Positions 39,129-51,989 of a stretch of DNA of 64,000 bases are shown in pieces. The DNA is from Pipra filicauda (Eukaryota; Chordata; Aves; Passeriformes; Pipridae). The DNA is taken from contig NW_024103707.1 in NCBI RefSeq assembly GCF_003945595.2, positions 868,001 to 932,000 on the forward strand. The letters run 5' to 3'. The notes beneath the pieces were generated by a model. It did not search any database, was not told the origin of the DNA, and saw nothing but the letters and a program-made list of their open reading frames with translations. Positions within the stretch are counted from its first letter, which is position 1. The number at the start of each line of letters is the position of its first letter. The translations under genes and the position numbers were made by a program.

Positions 39129-39150
39129 ATTTATTCCTGCAGCTAAACTG
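39041..39150. repeat. Inverted repeat enclosing a (CTGT)n(CT)n microsatellite
   Basis: A 22-nt arm at 39041-39062 (begins CAGTTTAGCTGCAG) is matched by its reverse complement at 39129-39150 (ends CTGCAGCTAAACTG) with one mismatch. The 66-nt interval is a pure CTGT tract of about eight units running into about 14 CT units. The sequence could fold into a 22-bp hairpin with the microsatellite as loop. Confidence 0.9.
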
Positions 39151-39269
39151 AAGCATCTGCAGGTCAAGGCCTGAGGAGTGGACATGAATGGTCAGTAAGG
39201 ACAGAATGCTGCAAGAGAAACAGTCAAAGGGGTAGTTTAGAGTTGTGCAAATTCCAATTCATTTCCCAG

Positions 39270-39295
39270 TAGTGGGACTTGATAGTGGGACTTGA
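39270..39295. repeat. 13-bp tandem duplication
   Basis: TAGTGGGACTTGA occurs twice in succession (39270-39282 and 39283-39295), identical copies. Confidence 0.9.
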
Positions 39296-39453
39296 TGGTG
39301 TCTCATTGTACATGCATGTGTAAGTGCTTCTCTGAATCATGTCTCTTGTTCATAGGGAGGGAAGACCAGAGAGTAGAAAAAAGAGGATAATTTTCAAAAA
39401 CTATTTTGAAGCCTTATAAAGCTAGTCTTCTTTTAAGTCCAAGAAATCAAACT

Positions 39454-40195
39454 TCACGGAGATATTTTGATGATTTGCACTTGCGAATTGAGATTTATCA
39501 TGTCAGCGACTTGCACTTGCTTAGTATTACTTTCCTCGCTGTGCTGAATCTCTATATCTTTACTTTTTATTCCACGTTTGTTACAAGCACGCTGGTGGCT
39601 AATGAGGCCAATACGAGATAGACATATCCGATTGCAAAAGGCACAGCAGAAAGACTCCTTAGGTGGTATATTCAGCAAGACACAATTCTTTCTGTGTTGT
39701 CTTTTCTCCTTGAGAGTGATCCTGTGTGCGTTCTCAAAGGAAGCAGCAGCGTTATAGATGGTGTGTCTCCAGGCCTTCCAATTTGAGGCCAGAGTAGACC
39801 AGTGATGAGGATCAATATGGCCAAGGCTGAGATGTTGTTTCAGGGAGTCCTTGTATCTTTTCTTCGGGGCTCCTCTCATGTGGCAGCCGGTGGCAAGTTC
39901 ACCATAAAGCAAGATCTTAGGGAGGCGGTGGTCCTTCATCCTGGAGACGTGCCCTGCCCAACGCAGCTGTGTTCTCAGTAACATGGCCTCAATACTTGTG
40001 ATTGCTGCTTGTTCTAGAACAGATGTATTAGTCACATAGTCTGACCAGTGGATGTTTAGGATTGTTCAGAGGCAGCGTTGATGGAAGCGTTCTAGGAGTT
40101 GCAGGTGGTGGCGGTAGATGACCCATGATTCGGATCCATACAAGAGAGTAGACAACACTATAGAGCCTTCCTAAATCTTCGTTCGCGAAGCCTAG
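39454..40195 (-). mobile_element. RTE-like LINE fragment, C-terminal end of the polyprotein
   Basis: The minus strand is open for 193 codons (40035-39454) and, in the same frame, continues upstream to about 40160 across one stop. It reads LLYGSESWVIY, then LQLLERFHQRCL-stop-TIL, then QLRWAGHVSRM, RLPKILLYGEL, KKRYKDSLKQHL, IDPHHWSTLA and AWRHTIYNAA. This is the well-known C-terminal region of endonuclease/reverse transcriptase LINEs of the RTE type and relatives. It ends in a zinc finger, C-X2-C-X12-H-X3-C (residues 131, 134, 147, 151). The single stop (TGA, 40066-40068) sits where the family usually has Arg, as expected for CGA to TGA decay. The catalytic domains are missing, so the copy is dead. 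Birds have few non-CR1 LINEs; AviRTE is a candidate. Confidence 0.85.
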
Positions 40196-43100
40196 CCATG
40201 AATGACTTTTTATTAGTTAGATCAAAATCCTGGTGCCTGAAGTAGGATTTGTTTAGGCAAAGAATGAGGAAGACTGAAGTCTGGATAATCATTATTATTT
40301 CAGCTCTGCTTTCATGCCTTCAGAGGTCATAAAAATCATCCCTTGCCACAGATATTATTTTTCACACAGTAAAAGGAAAGATTAAAGTATTTTTTTTTGT
40401 CCTAGACTTAGCAAAAGACTTTCAGGAAGTATGTTTCCTTCTCTTAAAACAAAAACAAGCAGTGATTGAAATGCAGGGTATAATTTTCATATTTTTCATT
40501 TCCCACTGCGGTTCAAATGATCACACTTTGGAGCTCCCCAAATCATAGAGGTTTTGATAACATTAAAGATATGCTCAAGATCCAGTCACCCTTGAGATAT
40601 AAGGATGCAAACTGTGTCTAGCAAACATGACATTTCCATAGCAGATTTGATTTGGTTTGCTTTTGTAGTACTGTTGCAAAACAGGCACACAGAACCACCT
40701 CACAGGCAAAACAGGGGCATCAAAAAGACAATATACCTTCCTTCCTGCGGCAGATATTTCAGGAGGTGGGGAAACACAGCTTCCTGTGTTCTCACATGGA
40801 TTTAGATAATGAAACTCTTGACTGATTCAGAAAGAACAGAGTATTACACAGTTACTTGAAAATATTATGATGTTATTGTTCAATGTGCTGTAGCATTAAA
40901 TGGCCAGATGTAGTGAAATCTTTTGTGTACATGTCCTAGAAAACAATCATAGCCTGCAGGTTGTGACTGGTCTTTTCACAACGTACTCAGGTTGGGAGGG
41001 AGGAGCTGGAGATGAGTGGCAGACGGGAAAAAAAATAAAGGTGTAGTAATAATGAACAAAAAGATGTTAGAAATGGCTGGTTCATTTCTATTCTTTTAAA
41101 AATGTGATTACAGGTGGGGCTGGTTGCTTTGGTTATCCTTATATTATCATTATCATGTGATGCCTAGCAGCTCAATATTCTGTTTTAAATTATTGCTCAT
41201 GTTCTCAGCCACATAGGTTGAAATTTTCAAAGCAGTATATTGCCATAAGGTAACTATAACAGGCAAATGATGCCAAAAAGGCTTTTTAAATTTTTTTTTC
41301 CCCAAAGAAGAATTCAAGATAAAAAAAAAATTAAAATTTATTATACCTATAGTGATTTTTTTTTTAATGCTCTTGTTTCATGTGCATGCTCCATCCCCCA
41401 TCTGAGTCTCTGGTGGGCTGGAAAGCAACTCCTGTGACTGTGTTTTGAACTGCTGTGGGCAGCTGCTGGAAGTGAGAACAAAATGGAGAACAGCTCTTCT
41501 GCACATGATCTTTTCCTGATGCCCCTGTAGCATGGAGGAGAAAGCTGTCTTATCCAATTATGGGGAGGTTTATAAGGACCTCAGCAGGTAAAGGTGGTAA
41601 GAGGGAAGAGAAACAGTGTTGAAAGGTTAAATGGGGATAAATTCAGTTTAAGTGGATGAAGGATTTAGCAAAGAGGGAGGTAGATGGGAAGGCAGCTAGA
41701 ATCAGATATGTGACTGAAGAGAAGGGGAGGCTGGGACTGACTGAACAAGGAAAACTGGAGTCAAGTGGAGGGAGGAGGTCTGGAATATAGACTAGGTTGC
41801 AGAGGCATGGACTAGGTAGCTGAACATGATGTAGCTTGAGAAAGGGGTAAGGAATACAAACCTGCTGTAGGTCTGTATCAAGAATGCCCAAATTTTATTA
41901 GCTCTCTTGCTACTGGCAGATCATTTCTGTGCTATCCAGTCTTCATGATTTCCATTCTGTCACAGTTCTTTTAAAGCAGGTTTATACTGTTCAAAAGAAG
42001 TAAAAGTTCTAAAAAATTTCAGACTTCCAGTATCATGAATTCTAAATTATAATGATGTTATCTGAAAGTTTATTGTGTGTGATTCTCTACCCGGCATATG
42101 CTATACTGTACAAATAGATGGATCCATCTCCAAATTTCTTTCAATCCAAAGGTAAAATGAAGTGAGAGGCTAATACAACAAAAAGGATCAGGAAACTACA
42201 TGTCAGCAGCGACTGCAGCCAGGGATGACAGAGGTTTCACAGGCCAAATATGGTTTTGTTTTTTCCCTGTCCTGATTTTCTGCAAACATCTTTATTCCTG
42301 AGAGTGCAACTAACAGCACTCTCAGGATGGGCATGAGTCTTTGAGTGAGAGCAGAACGTAAGACTTGATGTTTGAGGTCCATTTGGCCCAGGTGCCTTAG
42401 GAACATTCAGTGTCCAAGGCTGGATGTGTTCTTCTCCACGTAATGAGGAGAAAGCTGAAAGGCTTTTCTCTTTGGACAGGATTCTGACCTGGGAAATGTT
42501 TGCTCCATCTCAGGGTCCTGATGAAAGATGCACTAAGCAGGCATGCTGTGCTACTTCTACTTCAAAATAACCAACTTCTTTTCCCAAGCATGTGAGAACA
42601 TGGAGAACCATAACCACTCATATTAATGTGGATTTGGCAGTATGATCTCTGAACACCTGAGGGTTTCTCAGTGCAAGATGGCAACATTACAGTACTTTGA
42701 GAAAACAGCAGAAAAGACAGTCTAACTGAATTCCTAGATCTCTCGAAATATTTTTATTAGTGCTGATGCATATACGTAAGAGAAATGGGAATTTTTGTCT
42801 TTCACTTGATTCACACCAGAGTCTTGCTGGAAAGCAAAACACAACACAGCTGTTATCAAGAGACTTGAGTTCATATTCAGTTGGAACATTTGATGTACAC
42901 TGTGATGAGCAGTGCTGAGACAGCATTGCATCAATGGCACCGCTTGTCAGGCTTGCCATTGCCTCTCAGCATCAGGCCTGACATAGCTTTTGGATAAACA
43001 ATCTGTCCTGTCTTTAAGGGCATTGCCATATCATGTTTCTACCTGTACAGAATCAAGACCTTGATGAAGAACAGCTATTGAACTTGGGTTAATGGCAAAA

Positions 43101-46100
43101 TCACAGAACTTTAAAGCAATTACAATCAAAAGACTGCCTCTGAAGAAGTCAACCAAGGTAAAGTAGGACTGCAGCTGTGATTTTCTGCTGGGAAAGTGAG
43201 TCTATTGAGGACAGGGTACCTCTAATTTTAATCGGTGGTCTCTGTTTAAATTGTCTTCTCCCATTTCCTTTTTCTCAGTTCAACAGAATTAGAACCGCTG
43301 TGTAAAGTGCTTATATTACTAGGAACAACAGTAGGAAACCCTTTGTTAACCTTAATTTCCCATCTAATATTTCTGTGCAGCGTCAGCCAGTCTCCAAGGT
43401 GATAGGGTTGTTGATAATAACTCCAAATTGCTATGTAATTGTCAGTCTGTGCAGCTTCTAAAGAGCAATATGTTAATTTTTCCCCAGTTCATTTGTTGGT
43501 GGTTGGTGTTTTTTTCTTTTCCCCGGAGATTGTGGACTATCCAGAACTTCTCACATCTCTCAAATATTAAGTAAACGACAAACCTGACTTTCCTAAATTT
43601 TTATTGAGGAGTAAATCCAGCGGGTTGCTGAGAATCTACCGTAAAGCACTGCGAATCCTGCACTTCTTAGGAAGCCAAGAAAAGGTGAGAGCACTCAGTA
43701 GCACAGGAGCTATACAGTTAGTTGCAGAATCTAGACTTTGTCATTTAAGAAGAAATAATAAGATACGTAGAAAACCTGCTCAGCAGCACAAAACCCTGGA
43801 GCATACAGGGTTACATACATATAACAGCATATCCAGCAGCATACCTGGTTCCATTTCTGGACAGCGTGATGGTGGGTTTGAGAGTCCACATAGGCTCCAC
43901 AGAATGAACCTAGAAGAAGGGCAAGTATCAGTGTCTGTAAAACTCTCTTGGCAATTACAAGACCCCAGAATGTTTGTTCAGTTTTGCTATTTTACACAGT
44001 TGCTTTGATGAAAGAACCACAACAGTTCCTGAAGGAAATATTCAACTCAGTGAAATGTCAACTTTCCTAAATGCATTTGGTTCAACAAATGTAATCTTCC
44101 AACAGAGCCTGTGTCATTTTCTTCACCACCTACCTATGGCACCTGCTCTCCAAGGCTGTTGGTATGACTTTCATTCTCCTGGAAGCAGGAAGTGTCAAGA
44201 CTTTGAATGTATCATATTTATTTTTCATTCAGAAATGGTGAGAAAGTGGCCTGCTCAAGATGTTTCACCTATTGTTAAGGTATGAATGCAAAGCAGAGGC
44301 CCAAAATAAGAACAGGTCTTATCTCTATGTCAAAAGAGCTTTTCCATCCCCTGGAAAAGTGGCAGGTGAAAGAGGAGTAAAGCATCTGAATTAAAGGTCT
44401 AAATTGCCATTCAAGCTCCATCCAAGTCCATGAAAAGAGTGTAGCTCCCAGGAGTGACATTTTGGATGAAAGAAAACACAGCATTTTGGTATTTTCCCCT
44501 TTCTTGGCCATTAAATAGATTTTTGAAGGCTGTAAAACTCAAATGTAGGTTTTGGAACATCAACAAACTCTTGACAAGGAGAAATAAAATACATATCATT
44601 AAAAGAAAAAGATGCAAGGTAAGAAACACAACAAGATTGAAATATTCCTTTGCTTCATTCCTGAAGGAAAAAAAAAGTGAGGCAATTCGTAGAAACAGTG
44701 ACTCAGAACAGTAACAATTAGTGAAAGAAATAATTAGCTTATGATTAGCCTTTTTTTCCTGTCTGTTCTCTTGTTTGGGTAAAGCATATTGTTCTTACGA
44801 ATGTTGAGCGGACATTTATCACATCCTCTGTCATAATTACTGGTGACAAGTCAAGCCTGAATGAAAACAAATGGAAGAAGTAAGTGTTTATCTCACTGTG
44901 AATTCTTTCTGATAATGTCTCATGAAATTCTTTCCATCTTGTACTTGCAGGAACTGAAGGAGAATTTTGACCCTAGGACACACCGAGTGTATTACCATTG
45001 TTAATTGGAAAGAACAGCCCATTTTACTCCTTTAACAGCAGAAGAAGGAGGCCAGTTTTATCCCAGGAACTTGCACTTCTATTTTTTCACACATTTTTAA
45101 AATTTGAATTGCACTTAGTTGAATTGTACAAGGTACACTTTTAGTCCCTCTGATCTGTTCGTAGAACACCCAAAGTGTTATCAAGTTTTATACTGGGGGC
45201 GTTAAGCCTGAATGAATTTCCTCCCAGTATGAACTGCTTTTTTTTTTCAGAAGAGGAGAAGTAAGAGAGGAGGTAGGATACCCTCTGATGGCACTCAAAC
45301 TGGGAGGTGTGGAACTATGTTTTGAAGAGTACCCCAGTGCCCTGAAAGGTGAGAGGAGCTGAAACCTCTGACGCTACCACTCATTCACAACCTTTCCTTT
45401 TAGTGGTGAATTGATGTTGGGAGTTGTACTGCATATCAGTGAAGGAAGGAAACAAACCTGTTTGGCAGAGAAGGGGATTAATGCTATTACCATGTGTTTG
45501 CTCCTAGGGACTAGACTGGACTATGACAAAGAGGTTTTAAAGGGGAAGCCTTCAGAAGAACCTAGTAATGGTCACTCCTTTTGACCCTTGAGACAAAACG
45601 CCTGTGGGTTTCAGTGACAGCTTTATCCTAATGATTCTGAACTGATTACTTAACATGCTTGAGGATTTTTTTTTTTTTTAATATACTCTAAGAAGTTTTA
45701 CAGGGAGAAGAAACAATTTCAGAGGAACAGCTCATGGTCTGGGCAACGAAGCCCAGCTGTTAAAGGCAGTCTGCTTTGGAACGGGAAGGATGACCTCACA
45801 GGCAGGCCCAAGAAATATGCTTTTCACATACAAAATGTGCCAGAAAGGTATCTTCATCTGCTTTGAAACCTTTCAGACTCTAGAAATGCTAATTTCTAGA
45901 TACCGTGTCATGGAGTGGATTTGTTTCCAAGGGTTGGGTGGGAGAGTTGGGAGCCTGAGTGTAGTCAGAAACTTCATGGAAACCAAGCCTACACGGCAAG
46001 CCTGTGATTTAAATGGCAGTTTGAGCAGATTATGTAAAGATTGTATGCCCAGAGCATGAACATAAAATCTGAGTCCTGTCCAGCACAGTGGGCTGCTGTG

Positions 46101-48739
46101 TAGCATCAGGATCAAGTAGGTCAGATAGTCTGTTGGTTATTGTGGTTGGATCCCATAATGTGTCTGTGGTAAAAGGAACCACCTCTAGGACTCTGTTCCT
46201 TGTCTTGAGGCTTTGGGATCTTTGTATAACCCTACCCATAACATCATTCTTTGTTTTGGTGGATCACTAGTTTGCAGAAATTTGGTGCCAGTAGTATACA
46301 AAGGCAGTGGGAACATTATTGGACCTGGTTCCAATATTTTTTATTGCAGGCTTTTTTTTTTCTTTTCTACCTCTTCCTTCTTTCACCTGGCCTGAGAGCA
46401 GCTCAGAGATTCTTCTCCCTCCATTCATTCATATTCAGTGTTTTGAGGGTGTATTTATGTGACTGGTCACGCAGCTTTGCCAAGTCAAGGCCAGCACCTG
46501 CTTCTGGCCCATACATAAACTCAAGGGGAAATTTATGGATGCACCCCTGGATGGTGGTGTGGAAAGGGGCCCTCAAGGCTGATAGCTAGCAGTTAGAGAG
46601 AGGTTCCAGCCAAACTTCCAAGCAGTCGTGTGCACTTGGAGACAAACAGAGGCTGACCATGAATCTTTCATCTTTCAAAAACAGCCAATTTAGTTTGCTT
46701 GCTTTTGAAGAGGTTTCCTTAGCAGATTAATTTCATTGGGAAAAGAAAGCAGTCTTCTGGTTTTAGGCCACAGCCACTCTGGAAGAAAGAGAACTATTTG
46801 ATGTTGAAGTATGTGAGGATGAACTCAAAGTAATTTGGGGAGGAATGAGTTTGGCAGTACCAGCCACTGACCTTAGATGAGTCTGTGGAATCACACCGGT
46901 TTGAAATGGACAGATCCATATTTTAGATAATTTGTTACATAACAGCCCTTAGTCGGACAACTTTCCTGAGGTGAATGAATGGAGATTACTTTCAGGTCAC
47001 ACTGCTTTCTCTTTAATTTTCCAGTCCTTGCTGAGCTGAAAATACAGTAAAAAATAATTTTTTTCATGCCGTATTTCAGTGTTTCCCTCCCAGTCTGAAC
47101 AGAGGAAGCAAAGAAGAATGGGAAAATAAATAAAATCAAGTAAATTATTCTGGAGGATCAAAAGAATTGCTTTTTATTTTCTATGAGTTTATTTTCCTTT
47201 CGCCCTGGCTCTGAACACAGTGTACTTTCAAGATAACATTGTTCAAAATCTCATGAAATTTACACATGAAGTGTCTTGAAAGGGAATATTTAAGTTTGGA
47301 GATAGTTGTAGAGTGTCATGATCTAATTACAATAGCATTTTTGAAGGATAACAAATGTCAAAAGAAATAAACTGGATGTTACGGAAAATAAAAGTAGGGC
47401 CAAGAATCTAAGGCTAGCCAGAGAAATTAAACATTGAGGCTTTTCCTTTGGAAGGTTTTAAATCAAGTGTTGGTGAAAAGAGCCAGATTCATTGCAGAGG
47501 AAAATGATGCCTTTTATTTATTTACAGGCAAGGCAGGCAAGTGTCAGTGACAGCATCTCTGCTTTAGACTGTCACTGTACTTTGACACTCAGCTGACCAC
47601 AAGGAAAAGCAGCTGAAAAGTCCTTCTGTCTCTCTTCCCTTCTGTCCTCTGAGCTTACCAGCAGCCTGAGTACCCTTTGCTTTTGGAATTGGTTTTGATC
47701 ATGTGCATATATCCATCAGGAGCTACTCTGAGACAAGTGACTCCTCCTCGCATTCAAGTCAAGGAACAGCTGTCAGACACTTAAAAAAAAGTCTCAAATA
47801 TTTTTTTTTTATTTGCACACAAATTTGAATGCCTGTGGATCAAGAGATGGACTCAAGACAGAGTTTCTCTTATGGGAGCACACAGCTCATGACAAGGATT
47901 ATTCATGATGTATTTCCACTATGCTTTGGGAATAACAGGCAAGGAGACCCTCCACAAATATTAGCTGCTCTCCAGTGAGGTAACATGGTGAGGGGACTAG
48001 CAAAAGAAAGTGTTGGTTTTCAAGCTGGTTGTAAAGAGTAGAGATTTTTGATGGCAATAAATACATCTTTTCTTAACTCTTCATAGCAGCTTTCTTTCAT
48101 GGCTGAGCCTTCAAAATTGGCTGATGCAGTAGGATGTGTAAACTTTGTACAGTCTCTGTGGGGCTCCTTGTGGGAGTCCTCAGGTGGTAAGTTAAGTTGG
48201 AATTCAGGAACTATTCCATAAAATACATTTTTTTCATGAGGTTTTACCTCTTCTGAAAGTAGAACTGGGACTGAATGAAGGAATTCAACTTTTGTTGAAT
48301 GTTCAGTGAGTAGATGAAAAAGAATCCTTTCATAGGGCCCTGAGTTTAGTGGTGGGGCTCTATCACATGGTGAGGAATGCGTAGCTACCTGGAAGGCTCT
48401 CTGAAACATGCAGTTCAAAGCATCCTATAGCTCATGTAGAAGGTATTAAGGTATCAAGTACATCTTATTTTGAGGGAGATGCTTCAGCGTTGTAGGCTCA
48501 GACTCCATGTAGCAGGCTGCTAAGAAATCAGGTCAAAGATGCTTAATAGTTTCATGCCATTCAGAGAGTTGCTGGCAGTTGCTGACAGTGGAGGGGAAAA
48601 AGGCAGTGCCTGTCTGCAGCTGCAGATGACACTGCTTTGAATCACTGGGGTTAATGGGATCCACTGACTAACTGGGTGTTTCCAAGAAGCAGCTGTTTGC
48701 CAAGGAAGTGAGGAGAGGGAAGGGAAGGTATCTGCCAGG

Positions 48740-48743
<4 letters not shown>
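40196..48743. other. Intergenic, no gene seen
   Basis: Long AT-rich stretch with no recognisable exon, RNA gene or clear transposon. T- or A-runs lie near 41288, 41320, 41358, 45237 and 45668. The longest open frames are 134 codons at 43604-44008 (+) and 132 codons at 48020-48418 (-); neither has a domain or family I recognise. Confidence 0.55.

Positions 48744-48776
<33 letters not shown>
48744..48776. repeat. (CT)n microsatellite
   Basis: About 16 CT units without interruption. Confidence 0.95.
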
Positions 48777-48778
<2 letters not shown>

Positions 48779-49089
48779 CATGTGGTACCACAGATGCTGT
48801 GAAATTTGGCCTGGGATAAGGCAGGGCAGTTGCACAGAGCCAGTATCATGTCTAGTTGTCTAAGGCCTGGGTAATAAATCAAAGGCTAAAAAGGAAATAG
48901 TGACCTGGTTTGAAAATGAAACACAACAAGGCATTGGAAGGAAAGTCCGGAGGGAAAACTAGTACTCAGAGGGCTGTTCTCAAGCATCTGAAATCAAATT
49001 TGTAGGAAAGGGGCAAAAATAAAGAGCAGGGTGAGGGATCTCCAGGACCTGTTGTGAATGAGGGAAGGGAGGTTGGGGTTTTGTGCTAC

Positions 49090-49490
49090 CTACTGTAGTC
49101 GGTGGAGGGGGGGATCCCCGCTCCCCATGTGAGCAGCACCCTCGGGTCACAGTGTCCCACAGAGAGTTTTTGCACCGCAGCAACCCTGGCAAGCTCCCTG
49201 TGACTTGCAGCTTTGGGGAGTTGCTTTGCTCTCTCGAGCAGAGAGAAAGCCTCGTTGCAGGCAGCCCCCAGTTCCTGCGGGCGCCGTTGTCTGCTTGGGA
49301 TGCTCTCCCAGGGTCGCTGGCCAGTCAGGGCTGCTGCCGGGAGTAGAAAGGTCCGACGGCCGGCAGCCTCCCACAGGGGAAGGGTTTTCTCGCAGAAATG
49401 TTACAGCTGAGTCTTTCAGGAGAGAGAGATGGCTCCCTGCAGAATTCGAGAGGAAAACGTGAAAGTATTCCCCTCGTATCCAGTAATAAA
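49090..49490. promoter_or_regulatory. Isolated CpG-enriched, GC-rich patch
   Basis: About 18 CpG in 400 bp, densest at 49261-49380 (GCGGGCGCCG and GTCCGACGGCCGGC), inside an AT-rich, CpG-poor desert. Several overlapping open frames result from the high GC content. It could be a small CpG island marking a promoter or enhancer, or a remnant of a GC-rich insertion. No TATA box, splice site or conserved protein allows a firmer call. Confidence 0.4.
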
Positions 49491-51989
49491 CTTGAAATGA
49501 CCAAAGGAAAAAGTACTTAGCACTCACAAAAAGGTTTTGCTTGCTGAAAGACCCCAGAGACAACAGCACTTCACTGGTTTGTATAGAGACTCTGCAGTGG
49601 TAAAGGGCTTGCCAGCTTTTATGCACTGCCCCACCAATCTAAATTAATTTGAGATCTTTGGGACTGGTTCCAAAGGTGATAAAGTCGGTCATCTTTCATT
49701 TCCTGTCATTCTTTGATCTCTCTCCTGAGGCTGCCTTCAATGGAACATAATGAATTGATTTTATTGTTATTCTTGATGATGAGATGACACAATCCCAGTG
49801 GGAATAGAACAGAAATTGTGAGGGTTTTTGTTTTGTTTGTTTGGTTCCCCCCCCTTTTTTTTTTTTGTTTTGTTTGTTTTCCAAACAAGATTTCAAGAAT
49901 TTTGGTTTACTAGGACTGTGTTTTAGAGAGGTTTTATTGTGCTCTGCAAATCTCTATGCATGTGCAAGCTGGATCTTCTTTGTGAGGTGTCAATAGCTGG
50001 GTGAAGTGAATATTTACCTCCAAAATTCTGCAGCTGCCTTTGTGATACACCCCTCCTCTACTCTTTAAAGAACAATAGAGAGGGCAATCGTTAGAATCAC
50101 ATTTGTGTGTTTCTGGGAGAGGCAATATGTATTTTTGTTGAGAAAAGAATAATTTGTGCACTGCCTATATATACACCAAGTAATGAAATAAATCATTTTC
50201 AACAACCTTTACATGCTTTTTTTCCAAGTACCTTATAGAAAAGTGACATTATTTTTTCACATTTCATATTTTCATGTTTTAAGATTATTTAACCAGATCT
50301 ACCAGCTCTAAATCTTTGTCCTTCTAGTCACTGGTTTTGCCTGGGTGACTTTGGCACTGAAACATAACATTATGACCATTACAACCAATGTCACTAGGCT
50401 GAATCTTCTGATATTAAAGAGCAGTTGTTTGACAGCTGAGGTAAAAAGAGTTTTACAGGACTAATCTCACCCTTTTGAATCAGGGTTGCCATCTCTACTG
50501 GTAATTTAGTAAGGAAGACTTTTAATCTTCCTGCCTGTGAGACAGGATCTCTTTGAGCATACAGAAATGATCCTCTAAGTTTTCTGACTTTGCAAGAGAA
50601 ATAAATGTCTTAAAGTTGCTTTACAGTTCTCTGAAATGTGCCTGTGTTATTCCAGTGTATACAATAACACCTTCGACTAGTTATCTTTCCAGCATGTATC
50701 CTCTAGTGTTTTAATCATATATCAAGTGATAAGGAAAACAGTGATCCTGAAGACATCTGGCAGCTCTGTCTTTTTTTTTTTTTCTCTTTAATGTGGTAGT
50801 AGTCTGAGGTTTTATAAATGCTGAGGTTGGTGAAAAAAACCCCAACCAACCAACAGAAAACCCCAAAAAACCAAACCCTACCAAAAAGCCCCTTATCCCA
50901 AACCAAATCAGTTTCTTAGTCCATCCAATACCTAGCTACACACTCCTGTTACCTGACCCATTATAAACTCGGGTATTTGAAGTAATGGTTACTCCGAGAT
51001 TGTCTACACGAGGAACAATAAATGAGGGGATTAGTCAATCCATAAATAATTGCTTAAATGATTTAACTGTTTAATAAGTACTGTATTATTTAAATGGTTA
51101 GGGATTATGTAGCCTGCTCCTCCCACCACATTGCTCTGCAGTAGGATTAATGTAGGTTTCTTACTCTCATGAATCTTCTCATGCTAATTCTTCATCTTGT
51201 AATGGCTTGTAACCCTAACCAGCAGCAAGCTCTACAGCCTTTGTCTACCTTTACTTCTTTGTGAATGCTTTCAGTAGATCTCTGGATATCAATGTGCAAA
51301 GAATTGTACTCTGTCCTTAAAGGCAAGCAAGCAGCATTGTCCTTGGGAAGGCCTAAACACAGCCATAGAGAGAGCTGGTGTGAAGTACCTCCTATGTTAT
51401 TAAATGCATACCTAGGTGGGGCCTTCCTGTGTTATGAATCTCCTGGTACTGTAGGTAACCATCCTTTCACAAACTGACTCTGCCCCATCCTGTAACTAAT
51501 TTCATTTTTTACATCCTTTTCTGTTGAGAGGCTGTTCCAGAATCTCCCAGTCTCCAGGCTTTGTTCTAATCGCCAATCTGACTATATCCAAGCTTCATTT
51601 ACATCTAAACCCAGTTTACATCTTTGTCCTAACACTGCCTTTCATTTCCAATAACTCTGCTCCTTGCCTGGTACTTTCAGCGATATGTACAGAGAGGAGT
51701 CATAACTTTTCTTTTAAACTCAACACATATGATGAAATCTTCATGTCACTCATTATCTTACCTTGATTTTGTACTTCTGTTCCTCTTCAAGGTGAAGCTA
51801 ACATTTCTTGGGCATGGATGAGTGGACTAGACATACAAACATTAGATTTATACTCATCAGAAAGCAAAAGAAAAATCCTCATCCATATCAAATATAGGAA
51901 CTATTAGGAGCAGAAAGAGAATACAACATCTTTATGACACTGTCAAAATCTGTCCTGCTTTCTTTAGCTCAGAAAGGGTCTATTTAAAC
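49491..51989. other. Intergenic, no gene seen
   Basis: A low-complexity stretch of T, TTTG and C runs lies at about 49825-49880, a T-run at 50770-50784, and an A/C-rich low-complexity stretch at 50833-50890. No exon recognised. Confidence 0.6.

Noticed and set aside
38892..39146. 84-codon frame ending in repeated Ser-Leu
   Set aside because: Its C-terminal part is the translated (CTGT)n(CT)n microsatellite.
43604..44008. 134-codon open frame on the plus strand
   Set aside because: Rich in Arg and Ser without any domain; length is within chance expectation for a 64-kb window.
48020..48418. 132-codon open frame on the minus strand
   Set aside because: The composition looks protein-like but there is no motif, no splice context and no known family.
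49147..49626. 159-codon open frame on the minus strand across the CpG patch
   Set aside because: High GC lowers stop frequency and several frames are open at once; no recognisable protein.
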